Part shown: in pieces, positions 1 to 9,363 of the stretch
Numbering within the stretch: position 1 is the first letter of the stretch
Layout: each line of letters opens with the position of its first letter
NCBI GenBank assembly: GCA_028287785.1
Contig: JAQBOZ010000011.1
Coordinates: 1 to 64,000 of the forward strand
DNA length: 64,000 bases
Direction of reading: 5' to 3'
Origin: Chlorobiota bacterium
Lineage (GTDB): Bacteria; Bacteroidota; Ignavibacteria; OLB7
The notes under the pieces: model-generated
Database searches by the model: none
What the model was told of the DNA's origin: nothing
What the model saw: only the letters and a program-made list of their open reading frames with translations
Translations under genes and position numbers: made by a program

Positions 1-178
1 CGCCCTTGGTGATGGTTCCGAAGGCGAGTGGGGCGGTGGCCGACGCGGAGATGGGCGTGACGATGGTCGCGGTGCTGGTAACCGAGGCCGACTGAGCCGA
101 GGCAAGCAGCGTGGTTGCAACGAAGGCGATGACGAATGCGATCGAGAAGGCAATGAGGAATGAGATATTCTTTTTCAT
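1..178 (-). CDS. Secreted DUF4402-type protein, 3' end outside window
   Basis: Reading leftward from an ATG at 178, a 59-codon open frame runs off the window edge. Residues 1-28 form a Sec signal peptide (KK followed by a long Ile/Phe/Ala stretch, cleaved near ASA-QS). The mature start, with the pattern ATIVTPISASATAPLAFGTI, is the typical opening of DUF4402, a family of small secreted beta-rich proteins of unknown function. Only the N-terminal third is present, so the call rests on that motif. The 208 bp upstream hold no other gene. Confidence 0.7.
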   Translation of the reverse strand, partial: MKKNISFLIAFSIAFVIAFVATTLLASAQSASVTSTATIVTPISASATAPLAFGTITKG

Positions 179-386
179 GATGTCGGTCTGGAAGAGGTTT
201 GACGACTGAGTTTGTTATTGAGAACTGCAGGAGGGATGTATCAAGACCGTGCCATCAGCCAAAAACGCTGAAAACAGAGAGGAAATGAGGATTGGAGGGA
301 TTGGGTAGTGACCGCCATCCGGACAGTGGGCGTGGTTTGGTCCGGTTTCCGTACAACATCCCCCTTCACGGAAGGGGGGCCTGGGG

Positions 387-1217
387 CTACTTCTCGCGCT
401 GGTTTCTGTCGGCCAGCCTGAAGCTGACCGGAACGTCAACCCAGACCGGGGTTTCCTGGGCCATCGCCGTCAGGAACCGCGTTTCCCGCACGGCTTTCAA
501 CGCCGCGTCGTCCAGGAGCGAGTCATCAGTCTTCGCCACGGTTGCCTCCACGACACGACCTCCCGGATCAACGCGTGCATGGATCATCACCGTCCCCTCG
601 ATTCCGCGGCTGAGCGCCTCCGGAGGATAGACCAGCCGTGAGGCCAGATCCACCTGGTTCCATATCGGCCCTCTGTTTGCCGTGGGGGGCGCGGCGGTGG
701 TATCATCCGAAGCAGTATGCATGGATGGGGCGCCGGTGGTGATCGATGGCCCCTGATTGTTCTGGGCCGGCGGTGGCGCCAGTCGCGCGAGCTGTTCAGC
801 CGTGGGATGCACCACGATCTCATCGGACGATCCCACGGCGGTAACCGGGGAGGCGGGGTCGAGATCGAACCGGACGCGCATCTTGATCATCTGCATCGCC
901 GGGCGTCCCTTCTTGACGGCCGGGGCAAACCGCGTCGCCTGGATCACATCGCGAACGTGGGAGGCAAGTATCTTCGTATCGCCGAACTGCTCCGACATCA
1001 CCGTAGCCCTGCCGGTATCGCTTACCATCACGCTGAGCGTCACCATGCCGCTGATGCCGGCCGAGACTGCCTCATCGGGATAATGGAGTTGATGCTCGAA
1101 CTTGATTCTGTCGAAGGATGGCAATGCCTCGGCTCCGAAGAACCCGCCGGAAGCCGGCTGCGCCTGAAGGTTGAGGGCAAGGAGGAGGAAGGCAAAAAGA
1201 GGGATAAGTTGCCGCAT
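387..1217 (-). CDS. Secreted protein with two TonB C-terminal domains
   Basis: 276 residues. The ATG at 1217 is chosen because it gives a clean signal peptide (MRQLIPLFAFLLLALNLQAQ); the longer frame upstream adds nonsense. Two TonB_C repeats are visible, about residues 40-120 (YPDEAVSAGISGMVTLSVMV) and 185-270 (YPPEALSRGIEGTVMIHARV), joined by a Pro/Thr-rich linker. In the family this domain contacts the TonB box of outer-membrane receptors, and canonical TonB is anchored in the inner membrane with a Pro-rich spanner. Here there is no anchor after the signal peptide and the domain is doubled. It is therefore probably a periplasmic TonB_C protein of uncertain partner, not the energy transducer itself. 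Confidence 0.75.
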   Translation of the reverse strand: MRQLIPLFAFLLLALNLQAQPASGGFFGAEALPSFDRIKFEHQLHYPDEAVSAGISGMVTLSVMVSDTGRATVMSEQFGDTKILASHVRDVIQATRFAPAVKKGRPAMQMIKMRVRFDLDPASPVTAVGSSDEIVVHPTAEQLARLAPPPAQNNQGPSITTGAPSMHTASDDTTAAPPTANRGPIWNQVDLASRLVYPPEALSRGIEGTVMIHARVDPGGRVVEATVAKTDDSLLDDAALKAVRETRFLTAMAQETPVWVDVPVSFRLADRNQREK

Positions 1218-1461
1218 AGCTGATCTATATGAATGCAGTTCCCACCACGGGAACGGGACGCTCATCGACAATATAGCGTCTGTGGGGAAGAGCGCAAGGA
1301 TGGGACGCCCCGGCATTCCACCGGAGCACCGGACACAGCATCCGTCGCCGAGCCGGCCTGTGATGCGGTTCCCGTGGCATCTTTCCCGGCGTTCATGCTA
1401 TCGGACATCATTCAAACCGGAATATCCAGTGTTTCTCTTCAGCCAGCCCTCCGTTGAGACC

Positions 1462-2040
1462 ATGTGCGACTTTATCGCGGGGCAGCGTTCGCTCCCCTTC
1501 ACCTACCCGGAGGCGGGGGCATCGTTCAATGGAGCGCCGGCGGGATACAGGGCGGTTCATCAGAGAACCCGCATCGGAACCGGAGAGGAGGATTTCGAGC
1601 GCGGCATGCGCGCCATCGAGAGGTGGACGATGTACAGCCTCGGCTGGGGAAGCGTCTTCCCGGCCGACGCGCCGATCGAGCCGGGGGAAACGGTGGGGCT
1701 GGTGATACGAAGCTGGTTCCTCTGGTCGCTCAACGCATGCAGGATCATCTATGTGATGGATGTGGAGGATGGCCCGATGCGGCGGTACGGCTTCGGGTTC
1801 GGCACGACGCCGGAGCACGCGGTGATCGGCGAGGAGCGCTTCATGGTGGAATGGGACAGGTCCGACGATTCGGTCTGGTACGATATCTTCTCATTCTCGC
1901 GCCCCGGCCATCCGCTCACGCGGATCGGATATCCCCTGCTGCGCCATATGCAGAAGCGTTTCGCGAGGGATTCCGCGGCGGCGATGATCCGCGCTGTGTC
2001 GGATGATCGCCGCCTGCATGATGGGGCGTCTACGCCGTGA
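1462..2040 (+). CDS. DUF1990 family protein
   Basis: 192 residues from an ATG at 1462; the frame is open upstream, but the family begins with the FTYPEAGASFNGAPAGY motif seen at residues 11-27. Other DUF1990 hallmarks follow: RTRIGTGEEDFERG, GLVIRSW, CRIIYVMDVEDGPMRRYGFGFGT, GEERFMVEWD, SFSRPGHPLTRIGYPLLRHMQ. The function of the family is not known. The last 11 bp overlap the 3' end of the convergent GAF gene. The length fits the family. Confidence 0.85.
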   Translation: MCDFIAGQRSLPFTYPEAGASFNGAPAGYRAVHQRTRIGTGEEDFERGMRAIERWTMYSLGWGSVFPADAPIEPGETVGLVIRSWFLWSLNACRIIYVMDVEDGPMRRYGFGFGTTPEHAVIGEERFMVEWDRSDDSVWYDIFSFSRPGHPLTRIGYPLLRHMQKRFARDSAAAMIRAVSDDRRLHDGASTP

Positions 2041-4477
2041 CGGAGGCAATCGAGCGGATCGCCTCGGAGATCTGCGCCGGGATTGACTCCATCGCCTCAT
2101 CGATCGTGTCCATGCGGACCGTGACCCTGAGCGCCTTCAACCCCTGCACGCCCTGAAGATCCTCCAGATCCACCTCCTCGACCCCTTCGGCCAGATATCC
2201 CGACGCGACCAGGAACTCGATGTACTCCGTGTATTCCTGCGCCTCGCGCCCCTGCGAGTAGACGATGGCGATCTTCCCCGGCTGCGTCAGCCGCTCCGAT
2301 GTCCCCTTGATCGTCGCCTTGTCGATCCGCTTCTTGATGATCTCGTAGCGGATGTTGTACGCGCCATCCACATCGAACTGCTTCTCATCCAGTCGGAACC
2401 GGATGGAGAGGGGGGTGTGCTGCACCAGCACCAGATGCGTGGTATCGAGCGGCACGGAGAGGCGGGGCTTGATCTTCTCGCCGGCGCGGGCCAGGCCGCA
2501 CATCACCATCAACTGCCAGAGTCGCAGCTCCCGCAGGTAGAGAGGATCGAACGTCCCGTGTTCCACCAGCGGCGCACCCACGTAGATGCTCATATCAATC
2601 CCGTCGGTCTCGTGCTTCTCGAAATAGTGCGGGAAGATATTCTGCGCGCGATCCTCCTCCGCCTCGATATACGCGGCGCATGTGCGGTTGATCTGCGCCA
2701 TGCTCTCCTCGTACTGCCGTCTCCGGTCGTAGAGGATGCCAAGCCCCGGCTCGATCGCCGCGCGATAGGCCGCAACGCCCCGCGCCGCGCCGTCGCCGAA
2801 GGTCTCCAGATGATCGAACAGCGGCTCCACCTCCTCCTGAAGGAACGCCAGCACGTTCGCCTCATCCCCCGCGCCAAGCCCCTTCTCGATGGCGGTGATA
2901 TGCCGCTCGATGCGGAAGGCAAGATGGGAGAGGATGGAGAGGGCTCTGTCCCGCCGCGCCGAACGCATCACCTCCCGGGCCAGCTTCAACTGGCTTACAA
3001 GATCCTGCTGGATGGCAAGGTTCCGTTGCGTGGAGGAGCCGCGGACATCCGTGACGTTGTAGAGCGGATAGACGCCGTTGAAGAGGATCGGCTCCAGCGT
3101 TACCTCCGCGCCGCTGTCCTGCCGCGCGATGATGTTCAGCGCCGCCTTGCGGAACCGCCATTCCACCGATGGGTGAATCGCCGTGTATTCCTCACGGATG
3201 ATCCGCTGCACCCGGTTGTTCAATTCCTCGATGCTCCGCTTCACCGCGATCGCGAAGAGGGGGAGCACCTCATTCAGGCGGAGGGCGTTGATCCTGTTGA
3301 TATCCCCCGGCACCGGCGAGAGGATGTAGAGCAGGCCGACCACGGAATCCCGATCGCGCAGCGGCGCCACGCACATGTTCGCATATCCCTTCGCCAGCGT
3401 GTTCTCCTCCATCTCCGTCCGGTCCGGCCACGTCCTCAGATCGTCGATAAACTGAATCTGCCCGCTCCGCAACGCGCGTTCGTAGATCGATCCGTTGAAA
3501 TCGGCCAGCCGGTAGCGGACCGAATCGGTGAAGATGCAGCGGTTGTCGCTCTTGCGATGCGTGTTGAGCAGCAGGACCTGATCGCCATGAACGGCGCTGA
3601 GCCCGAGCGAGATCTCCGGCTTCCCGAGGATGGTCCGCACGCGGGTCTGCAGCTCGGTAAACCGTTCGCGCGAGGAGAGTGAATCGTTCTCCACAAGATC
3701 GCGACGGAGGATGGAGAGCGCCTCCTGCTCGGTGACATCGACCGCGTTGATGATCATAAACCCGTGGAACTGAAATCTCTCCGGCGGCAGCAGCGTTCTC
3801 CAGAGCGCGTTGTTGTTCGGCTCCGCCAGCAGCCGCGCCCGTTCCTCCGGCGAGAGGGCCGGGAGATCGCCGATGACGACCACATCGAGAAAGCGTGAGT
3901 CGAAGGAGACCTTGTAGTAGCGATCGAGCCCCGTTCCGGCATCGGCCAGGCCGATGACAAGCGAGTAATCGGTGTCGATATCGAAGCCGTAGAGCTTCTT
4001 CGCGATCATGAAGTACGCGCTGGTCCCCCTGTCCATGCCGCGATTCCTCTTGCTCTCCTCCATGCGGGGGGCAAACGTCCCGTCGATATCCTCGAACAGC
4101 CTGTCGAACGCCGGCGTCGCGTAGAATTTTCTGAAGCCGTACGGGTGGAACGCCGCGGAGATATCTCGCTCCCAGAACGTCGGCGGGAAGACGATGCTCA
4201 TCAGCTTCTCCACCGTCTCGCGGTGCCGGTCCAGCACTGTCGCGTCGATGATCGGCTCCAGAAGTTCCGGCGCGCCCTGAAGATCCTTCCGCAGCGCCCG
4301 GAGCACCTCCGGACGGACGGCACCGGGGCCTGTTCCTCCCTGATCCCAGAAGCGGATGAGAGGGGCAAGGCTGAGCGCCGTGATAAAGGGGAATGCCTCC
4401 ACCTGCTGTTCCATCAGAACATCCCCCATCGCGTCCATGGATTCACCCGAAACAATCCCGCCGCCGTTGGTAGCCAT
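2030..4477 (-). CDS. Large GAF-domain protein of the Bacteroidota type
   Basis: 815 residues, soluble, no signal peptide. The N-terminal ~150 residues (FPFITALSLAPLIRFWDQ, then TVEKLMSIVFPPTFWERD, FYATPAFDRLF) match a family of ~800-residue 'GAF domain-containing' proteins common in Bacteroidota and without assigned function. A GAF-like segment sits near residues 290-420 (YANMCVAPLRDRDSVVGLLYILSP). The C-terminal half is helical and charged. There is no kinase, cyclase or DNA-binding signature, so a ligand-sensing or scaffolding role is only a guess. The stop region overlaps the DUF1990 gene tail-to-tail by 11 bp. Confidence 0.7.
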   Translation of the reverse strand: MATNGGGIVSGESMDAMGDVLMEQQVEAFPFITALSLAPLIRFWDQGGTGPGAVRPEVLRALRKDLQGAPELLEPIIDATVLDRHRETVEKLMSIVFPPTFWERDISAAFHPYGFRKFYATPAFDRLFEDIDGTFAPRMEESKRNRGMDRGTSAYFMIAKKLYGFDIDTDYSLVIGLADAGTGLDRYYKVSFDSRFLDVVVIGDLPALSPEERARLLAEPNNNALWRTLLPPERFQFHGFMIINAVDVTEQEALSILRRDLVENDSLSSRERFTELQTRVRTILGKPEISLGLSAVHGDQVLLLNTHRKSDNRCIFTDSVRYRLADFNGSIYERALRSGQIQFIDDLRTWPDRTEMEENTLAKGYANMCVAPLRDRDSVVGLLYILSPVPGDINRINALRLNEVLPLFAIAVKRSIEELNNRVQRIIREEYTAIHPSVEWRFRKAALNIIARQDSGAEVTLEPILFNGVYPLYNVTDVRGSSTQRNLAIQQDLVSQLKLAREVMRSARRDRALSILSHLAFRIERHITAIEKGLGAGDEANVLAFLQEEVEPLFDHLETFGDGAARGVAAYRAAIEPGLGILYDRRRQYEESMAQINRTCAAYIEAEEDRAQNIFPHYFEKHETDGIDMSIYVGAPLVEHGTFDPLYLRELRLWQLMVMCGLARAGEKIKPRLSVPLDTTHLVLVQHTPLSIRFRLDEKQFDVDGAYNIRYEIIKKRIDKATIKGTSERLTQPGKIAIVYSQGREAQEYTEYIEFLVASGYLAEGVEEVDLEDLQGVQGLKALRVTVRMDTIDEAMESIPAQISEAIRSIASVTA

Positions 4478-4612
4478 GTGTCAGTTCCTCATCGAGATAT
4501 TGATCAAATCAGACAGCGCGAAAGATAGCACGCCGACGGGAGAGTTGCGCGTGCCGGAGCGCGCCGATCGATCGGGCGTACACGGGGATGCGCGGGAAGA
4601 GTTTCGGGGAGC

Positions 4613-5320
4613 CTACTTCAGAATGTACTCCGTCAGCGTCGTCCTCTGGCGGGCTATTCCGCCGATGTCGTCGGAAACCGACGTGCTGATCTGCGCGGGG
4701 AACTTGAGCTTCGGCGCGTAGCAGATGGTGTCGAGCTGGAGCGTGAAGGATGTGGTGTTGGCAGTGAACGCCCGTGCCGTGCGGACCACGAACACCTCAA
4801 CCGGGACCACCTCCGTTCCCACCGTCAGGTTGTCCGGCCGCAGATACGATACCGTACGGGTCAGCGTATATCGTGTGGCGTTCGCCCCGGCTCCGAATGC
4901 CGTATCGATGGCGTAGACGCCGGTGGTGGCCGGCTTCGCGGAGATGGAAAGGGGGGTCCAGACGATCCCCGTGTAGAACTCGTGGCCGTTGCCGGCGTAG
5001 AAGTAACTCCACGGTATCTCGAAATCCCCGTTCGGATCGTAGAAGTAGCCGACGCTGTCGGCGCCGAATATGCCGGGGATCTCGAAGATCGTCACACCGT
5101 TCCTGCCGTGATAGGGAGCCTTCTGCGCGACCACTGTCATCGCGTAATCGGTGCTTTCGGAGGGTGCTGTCCCCGTTGAATCGAACACGTCGTACTGTAG
5201 AAGGTATCTGCTCCCGATTCCCGGCGGCTGAATCGGGGTGCCCGGATCAGAGGATGAGCCGCAGGCGGCGAGGAATAACGTCATGAGGAGCAACGCCGCG
5301 AACGAGAGATATGAATGCAT
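4613..5320 (-). CDS. Predicted lipoprotein, unknown function
   Basis: 235 residues from the ATG at 5320. Signal peptide with lipobox LAAC-GSSS (Cys near residue 20), so the protein is probably lipidated and sent to the outer membrane. The mature part is beta-rich (GSRYLLQYDVFDSTG; YFYDPNGDFEIP). It shares its layout with the lipoprotein at 20617-21318: a similar length, an opening GSxYxxxxxxxDSxG, a central Y(x)PNGD motif and a Lys-terminated C-terminus. The two are probably diverged paralogs. No named domain is recognised. Confidence 0.7.
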   Translation of the reverse strand: MHSYLSFAALLLMTLFLAACGSSSDPGTPIQPPGIGSRYLLQYDVFDSTGTAPSESTDYAMTVVAQKAPYHGRNGVTIFEIPGIFGADSVGYFYDPNGDFEIPWSYFYAGNGHEFYTGIVWTPLSISAKPATTGVYAIDTAFGAGANATRYTLTRTVSYLRPDNLTVGTEVVPVEVFVVRTARAFTANTTSFTLQLDTICYAPKLKFPAQISTSVSDDIGGIARQRTTLTEYILK

Positions 5321-5555
5321 CGGGAGGGTTCCGAGATGACTGACTGGAATGTTCATCGGGCGCGATCGTATGGTCGCGCCATGGGAAAAGACCTGAATAT
5401 ATGACCGATGTCACACCTGGGCGATCGCCGGAGACCGGCCATCCGTATGGCACGGCGGGCACATCCTGTGTATATTCCCCCGCATCGCGCCGGTCACAAG
5501 CCCCCACGAACCGGAACAGGCCGATGTCTTCAACCCAACAATCTACACTGTCGCC

Positions 5556-6791
5556 ATGCCGAACAACGAAGCCAGAACCCGGTTTCCGCTTGCGCCGTAC
5601 TATCGCTACATGTTCATTCCGGGGCTGCTCCTGCTGATGATTCCGGGGATGCTGAAAACGTATCTGCTGATGCCGTTTCCCGGCAGTCAGGATCTTGAAT
5701 CCATCCGGCTGGTCTACTACCTGCTCCCCTGGGTGATGCCGCTCCACATCCTGGGATTTCTTCTGGTGATCCTTCCCATCCTGAACACGATCATCAACGG
5801 GAGGGTCTGGAAGAAGATCGGCATGCTCCTTCTCTGCCTGGTCTGCGGGGCGATCATCTGGTTTACCGAGGTGAAATTCTCGGCCGGAAATATCTTCAGG
5901 GAGCCCGCGACGGTCGCGTTCGTAAAGGCTTCGACGAGCGGTCTTCCGTTGGAGACGGTGGTGATGGGGGTGGAGCATGGCGGCGTTGCCAAGGCATATC
6001 CGATAGATTATCTGGCGTATCACCACAAGGTGCAGGATACCATCGGCGGGCTTCCGGTGCTGGTTACCTACTGCACCATGTGCAGGACCGGCGCCACGTT
6101 CCAGCCCGTGGTCGATAACCAGCCGCTGAGCTTCCGGCTGATCGGCGCCAACCACTATAACGCGATCTTTCAGGATCGGGGGACCGGGACGCTCTGGTAT
6201 CAGGCAACGGGGGAGGCGGCGGTCGGCCCGCTGAAGGGAAAGCGCATGCCGCTGGTTCCGTCGCAGCAGGTGACGCTCGGCGTCTGGCTGCGGGAGCATC
6301 CCGAGAGCCTGGTCTTCGTGGCGGACACAGCCAGCCGGCAGGGATACGACATGACCGAGGGGTTTGCCGACATCCGTCCGGGGAAGGAATATTATGCCAC
6401 CGCCGACAGCAACTGGAGGATGCGGAGCTGGGTGGTTGGCGTGGAGATCGGCCGCGAGGCGCGGGCGTATCCGTGGCCGGCGCTGGTGCGGCATCGGGTG
6501 ATCAATGACTCGGTCGGCGGCGTGCCGGTGGTGATAGCCCTGGAGAACGATTCGATCTCCTACCACGTCTGGAAGCGCGATCTGAACGGTCGCACCCTCC
6601 AGTTCGCCCCTGATCCCACCGGAAAGAATCTGCTGGAGATGACCGATGGATCGCTCTGGAACTGGGATGGATACTGCGTCGAGGGGGCTTCCGTCGGAAC
6701 CAGGCTGGAGCCGGTGACGGCATCGCAGGAGTTCTGGCATGCATGGAGCCGGTTTCATCCGGGGACGCTCAGATGGGAGGAGACTCGGTAG
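5556..6791 (+). CDS. DUF3179 membrane protein
   Basis: 411 residues. The N-terminus carries about three membrane helices (residues ~18-40, 55-80, 90-110). From ~125 onward is a DUF3179 domain: KAYPIDYLAYHHKVQDTIGG, then VLVTYCTMCRTGATF with two conserved cysteines, GTLWYQATGEAAVGPLKG, and a second KAYP-like segment (EARAYPWPALVRHRVINDSV). The family has no established function; the Cys pair suggests metal or redox chemistry, which is an inference. The last base of the TAG stop is also the first base of a GC-rich palindromic repeat. Confidence 0.85.
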   Translation: MPNNEARTRFPLAPYYRYMFIPGLLLLMIPGMLKTYLLMPFPGSQDLESIRLVYYLLPWVMPLHILGFLLVILPILNTIINGRVWKKIGMLLLCLVCGAIIWFTEVKFSAGNIFREPATVAFVKASTSGLPLETVVMGVEHGGVAKAYPIDYLAYHHKVQDTIGGLPVLVTYCTMCRTGATFQPVVDNQPLSFRLIGANHYNAIFQDRGTGTLWYQATGEAAVGPLKGKRMPLVPSQQVTLGVWLREHPESLVFVADTASRQGYDMTEGFADIRPGKEYYATADSNWRMRSWVVGVEIGREARAYPWPALVRHRVINDSVGGVPVVIALENDSISYHVWKRDLNGRTLQFAPDPTGKNLLEMTDGSLWNWDGYCVEGASVGTRLEPVTASQEFWHAWSRFHPGTLRWEETR

Positions 6792-6970
6792 CGCGGGGCG
6801 ATGCCCCGCGCACCAGGGATTGCGCCCCTCCGGGGCTTGAGGAACATACATCAGGGTTTCTTAAGCCCCAACGGGGCGCCATAGCTTCTGCGTGGGGGCA
6901 ACCCCATGCAGAATGCCCGCCGGGGCTGTTGTCTTCAAGCCCCGGCTTCTCAGCCCCGGCGGGGTGTCAT
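6791..6970. repeat. GC-rich palindromic intergenic repeat (family A)
   Basis: It begins with a perfect 9-bp hairpin, GCGCGGGGC-GAT-GCCCCGCGC (6791-6811), followed by a second imperfect one around GCGCCCCTCCGGGGC and further CCCC/GGGG inverted pairs to ~6970. The core recurs at 21327, 26173 and 55461, in the opposite orientation at the last two. It fills the gap between the DUF3179 gene and the convergent FKBP gene, so it could also serve as a bidirectional terminator, although there is no U-tract. Confidence 0.8.
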
Positions 6971-6995
6971 ATATCATCCCTTGCAGAATTGGAGA

Positions 6996-7763
6996 TTATT
7001 TCGCCTTCAGCTTCTTCAGCATGTCGGTCGCGTTGGTGTTCTGCGGGTTCAACTCCAGCGATTTTCTGTAGTTCGCCGTTGCCAGTTTCGCATTTCCCCC
7101 CGCCATGAATGCCTCCCCCAGACTGTCGTACACGTTCGCCGATTTCGGAAATGCATCGGCGTTGAGCTGAAGGATCGCGATCGCCTCCTTGATCCTCTTG
7201 GCGTTGAGGAGCTTGTAGCCGAGGGAGTTCATCTGCGCCTCGCTCAGATAGGAATCCTTCGATCGTTTCTCCTTGCCGAACGCCGCGCGTGCCCCATCGA
7301 TCCCCTTCGCCTCCAGCGCCTTTTCCACCTCATCCGCCACCGACCTGCTTTTCAGATCGACCAGTTCCACATCGAATATGAGGGTGGAGTTGGCGGGGAT
7401 CGGCCCGCGATCCATGTTGCCGTAGGCCAGCCCCGGCGGGATGATCAGTGTGGCCCTGTCCCCAACGCGGAGCAGCCCGAACCCCTCGTCCCAGCCCCGG
7501 ATCACCTGATGCCTTCCGAGCGTGAAGGCGAACGGCTCGTTCCTCTCGCGCGAGCTGTCGAAGACCTTCCCGTCGAGGAACGTCCCGGTATAGTGAGCCA
7601 GCACCACATTCCCCTCCGCGGCCTTCGTCCCGGCGCCATGATGGGTGATGATGTACTTCAGCCCGGAGGCGGTGGTGATGGTATCGCCATCGGCCAGTCC
7701 ACCGGCGCGGGCGGTAAGCGCAAGCAGCCCGAGAGCCAGCGTGAGAAGGGCAAGTCGTTTCAT
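6996..7763 (-). CDS. Exported FKBP-type prolyl isomerase with C-terminal TPRs
   Basis: 255 residues. Signal peptide 1-21 (MKRLALLTLALGLLALTARA). FKBP domain ~28-135: TASGLKYIITHHGAGTKAAEG, YTGTFLDGKVFDSS, VIRGWDEGFGLLRVG, IIPPGLAYG, LIFDVELVDL, all catalytic-pocket hallmarks. The C-terminal ~90 residues contain two TPR-like helix pairs (SLGYKLLNAKRIKEAIAILQLN; YDSLGEAFMAGGNAKLATANYRKSL). It should accelerate prolyl cis-trans isomerisation in the periplasm, with the TPR part as a docking arm. It lies 61 bp downstream of the cyclophilin gene on the same strand and may be co-transcribed with it. Confidence 0.9.
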   Translation of the reverse strand: MKRLALLTLALGLLALTARAGGLADGDTITTASGLKYIITHHGAGTKAAEGNVVLAHYTGTFLDGKVFDSSRERNEPFAFTLGRHQVIRGWDEGFGLLRVGDRATLIIPPGLAYGNMDRGPIPANSTLIFDVELVDLKSRSVADEVEKALEAKGIDGARAAFGKEKRSKDSYLSEAQMNSLGYKLLNAKRIKEAIAILQLNADAFPKSANVYDSLGEAFMAGGNAKLATANYRKSLELNPQNTNATDMLKKLKAK

Positions 7764-7824
7764 GGGTTTCCTGGATTATGGCTCCGTGGAGCGGTTGATA
7801 GCGTCGTGAATGCCCGGCGCGATA

Positions 7825-9270
7825 TCATCGCACCACCACCAGCCTTCGTGTTTCCACGCGCCCGCCGGTTTCCAGACGGCAGAGGTAGATGCCCGATGGG
7901 AGCCCGCGAAGATCGGCCGGCAGGGCTCGCGCGCCCGGCTCCATCGTGCCATCGAACAGCGTGGCAAGCTCACGGCCGGCGGCATCGGCCATCGTAATAC
8001 GCACGCCCGCTTCCCGACGAAGAGTAAGGCGGAGCGATACAGCGTCGCGCGCGGGGTTCGGTCCCTCCAGCACAAAGCCCGTCAGCGCCGTCGCCGCTTC
8101 CTCGACTCCGCCGGCCGCGCCGGTCGTGAAATAGAATGTGGGTGAGGCCGGCCCGTCGCCGATCGTATCGCTGCCGGTCACGCGCCAGTAATAGCGTTTG
8201 TTCGGCTCCAGCCCCTGAGCCAGATAGGTCGTGTCGGCGATCCCGGTTTTATCGAGGACGGGCGTTGTGAGGGAGGCGAGCGTGGAGATCCTGAGATGAT
8301 AGGTGCTGGCACCTCCGGCGCTGTGCCACGCGAGCGGCGCGTTGACCGGGATCGATTTCGCGTTGTTGATCGGCGCGAGCAGGGATGGAGCGGCCAGCCC
8401 CGTCGTCAGGCTTCTGACCTCGGCGAACGGGCCCCGTTCGCCGCCGTTCGATGCCCTGACGCGCCAGTAGTAGCGCTGTCCCCCCTGCGCCAGCAGAGAA
8501 GTCTTCGTCTTGCCGAGCGGCGTGAAATCGCTGGTGTCGATCGTGCTGAAATCGGCGGCATGGGAGAATTGAACCTCGTACATCACCGCGCCGGATACCG
8601 TATCCCACGTCACCGATTTCGTTGTGTCGATCCGCGTGGCGCCGTCGGTCGGGGCCAGAAGGGCAGGTGCCATCGGAGCAGGATCGGTGGAGAAGCCATC
8701 GGCGGCAATCATCATGATCACCTTCTCCAGCGGGCGATCGTTGGATGGGTCGCGCGGTGAAGCGACCACGGAGTCTGCCACATTCATCCCCGCGATCACA
8801 TGGCCGTAGGCGGTATAGTTTCCATCGAGATAGGTGGGGTTGGCGACGCAGATGAAGAACTGCGATGTCGCGCTGTTCGGGTCGCTCGATCGCGCCGCCG
8901 AGAGGATACCGCGACGATGCGAGAGCTTGCTGAACTCCGCCGGCACCGTCGCCTGGTCGGGATCGCCAAAGCCCCATGTCGATTCCGGTTTATCTTTTGT
9001 GTTCGGATCGCCCCCCTGGATCATAAAGCCGGGGATCACCCGGTGGAACGCCGTGCTGTCGAAGAATCTGATCGCCACAAGGCTGTCGAAATTCCTGACA
9101 TGTTTCGGCGCGATATCGGGGTACAGCTCGACCCTGATGGTGCCGAGCGGCTTTCCGGCACGGAACACCGAGATGGCATAGCGTGGCTTTCCGGTGGCCG
9201 GCGTCATCTGCGCCACCAGGCCGAGCGGGAGAAGAAACAGGGCTGCGAAAAGGAGTATGGTTTGTCTCAT
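7825..9270 (-). CDS. Cyclophilin-type prolyl isomerase with FN3 repeats and T9SS tail
   Basis: 481 residues from the ATG at 9270, where a signal peptide begins (MRQTILLFAALFLLPLGLVA). Cyclophilin domain ~30-200: IRVELYPDIAPKHVRNF, FFDSTAFHRVIPGFMIQGGD, NSATSQFFICVA, YLDGNYTAYGHVIAGMNV. Two fibronectin-III-like repeats follow (VSGAVMYEVQFSHA...YYWRVRASN; AGGASTYHLRIST...YYWRVTGSD). The end is a T9SS type-A-like sorting domain (GPNPARDAVSLRL ... GLPSGIYLCRLE). A periplasmic or surface isomerase exported by T9SS is the likely reading. A candidate promoter lies just upstream. Confidence 0.88.
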   Translation of the reverse strand: MRQTILLFAALFLLPLGLVAQMTPATGKPRYAISVFRAGKPLGTIRVELYPDIAPKHVRNFDSLVAIRFFDSTAFHRVIPGFMIQGGDPNTKDKPESTWGFGDPDQATVPAEFSKLSHRRGILSAARSSDPNSATSQFFICVANPTYLDGNYTAYGHVIAGMNVADSVVASPRDPSNDRPLEKVIMMIAADGFSTDPAPMAPALLAPTDGATRIDTTKSVTWDTVSGAVMYEVQFSHAADFSTIDTSDFTPLGKTKTSLLAQGGQRYYWRVRASNGGERGPFAEVRSLTTGLAAPSLLAPINNAKSIPVNAPLAWHSAGGASTYHLRISTLASLTTPVLDKTGIADTTYLAQGLEPNKRYYWRVTGSDTIGDGPASPTFYFTTGAAGGVEEAATALTGFVLEGPNPARDAVSLRLTLRREAGVRITMADAAGRELATLFDGTMEPGARALPADLRGLPSGIYLCRLETGGRVETRRLVVVR

Positions 9271-9332
9271 GGGCATGGGAAGATGTCGTCGTGACGCCAC
9301 CGGACGCGGTCGGTACGGCGGGAATCGAACGA

Positions 9333-9363
9333 CAAACATGGGGAACTGGCGGGAGACTGTCAA
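9333..9363 (-). promoter_or_regulatory. Candidate Bacteroidota-type promoter for the cyclophilin gene
   Basis: On the minus strand TTG (9361-9363) is followed by a 20-nt spacer and CATGTTTG (9333-9340), seven of eight matches to the Bacteroidota -7 element TAnnTTTG. It is about 60 nt upstream of the ATG at 9270. The spacing fits the known 17-23 nt. The match could be chance, since the motif is short. Confidence 0.35.

Noticed and set aside
387-1217. Canonical TonB energy transducer
   Set aside because: No membrane anchor with Pro-rich spanner and no ExbB/ExbD genes nearby; only secreted TonB_C repeats.
2417-3682. 421-codon plus-strand frame opposite the GAF protein
   Set aside because: Antisense shadow of a well-supported gene; His/Arg-rich sequence, no family features and no ribosome binding site.
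5247-6851. 534-codon minus-strand frame over the DUF3179 gene
   Set aside because: Mirror of the real gene; His/Pro/Arg-rich product whose N-terminus is merely the translated family A repeat.
6791-6970. CRISPR array suspicion from repeated GGGGC/GCCCC units
   Set aside because: Units are nested palindromes of uneven spacing without uniform spacers, and no cas gene is present.
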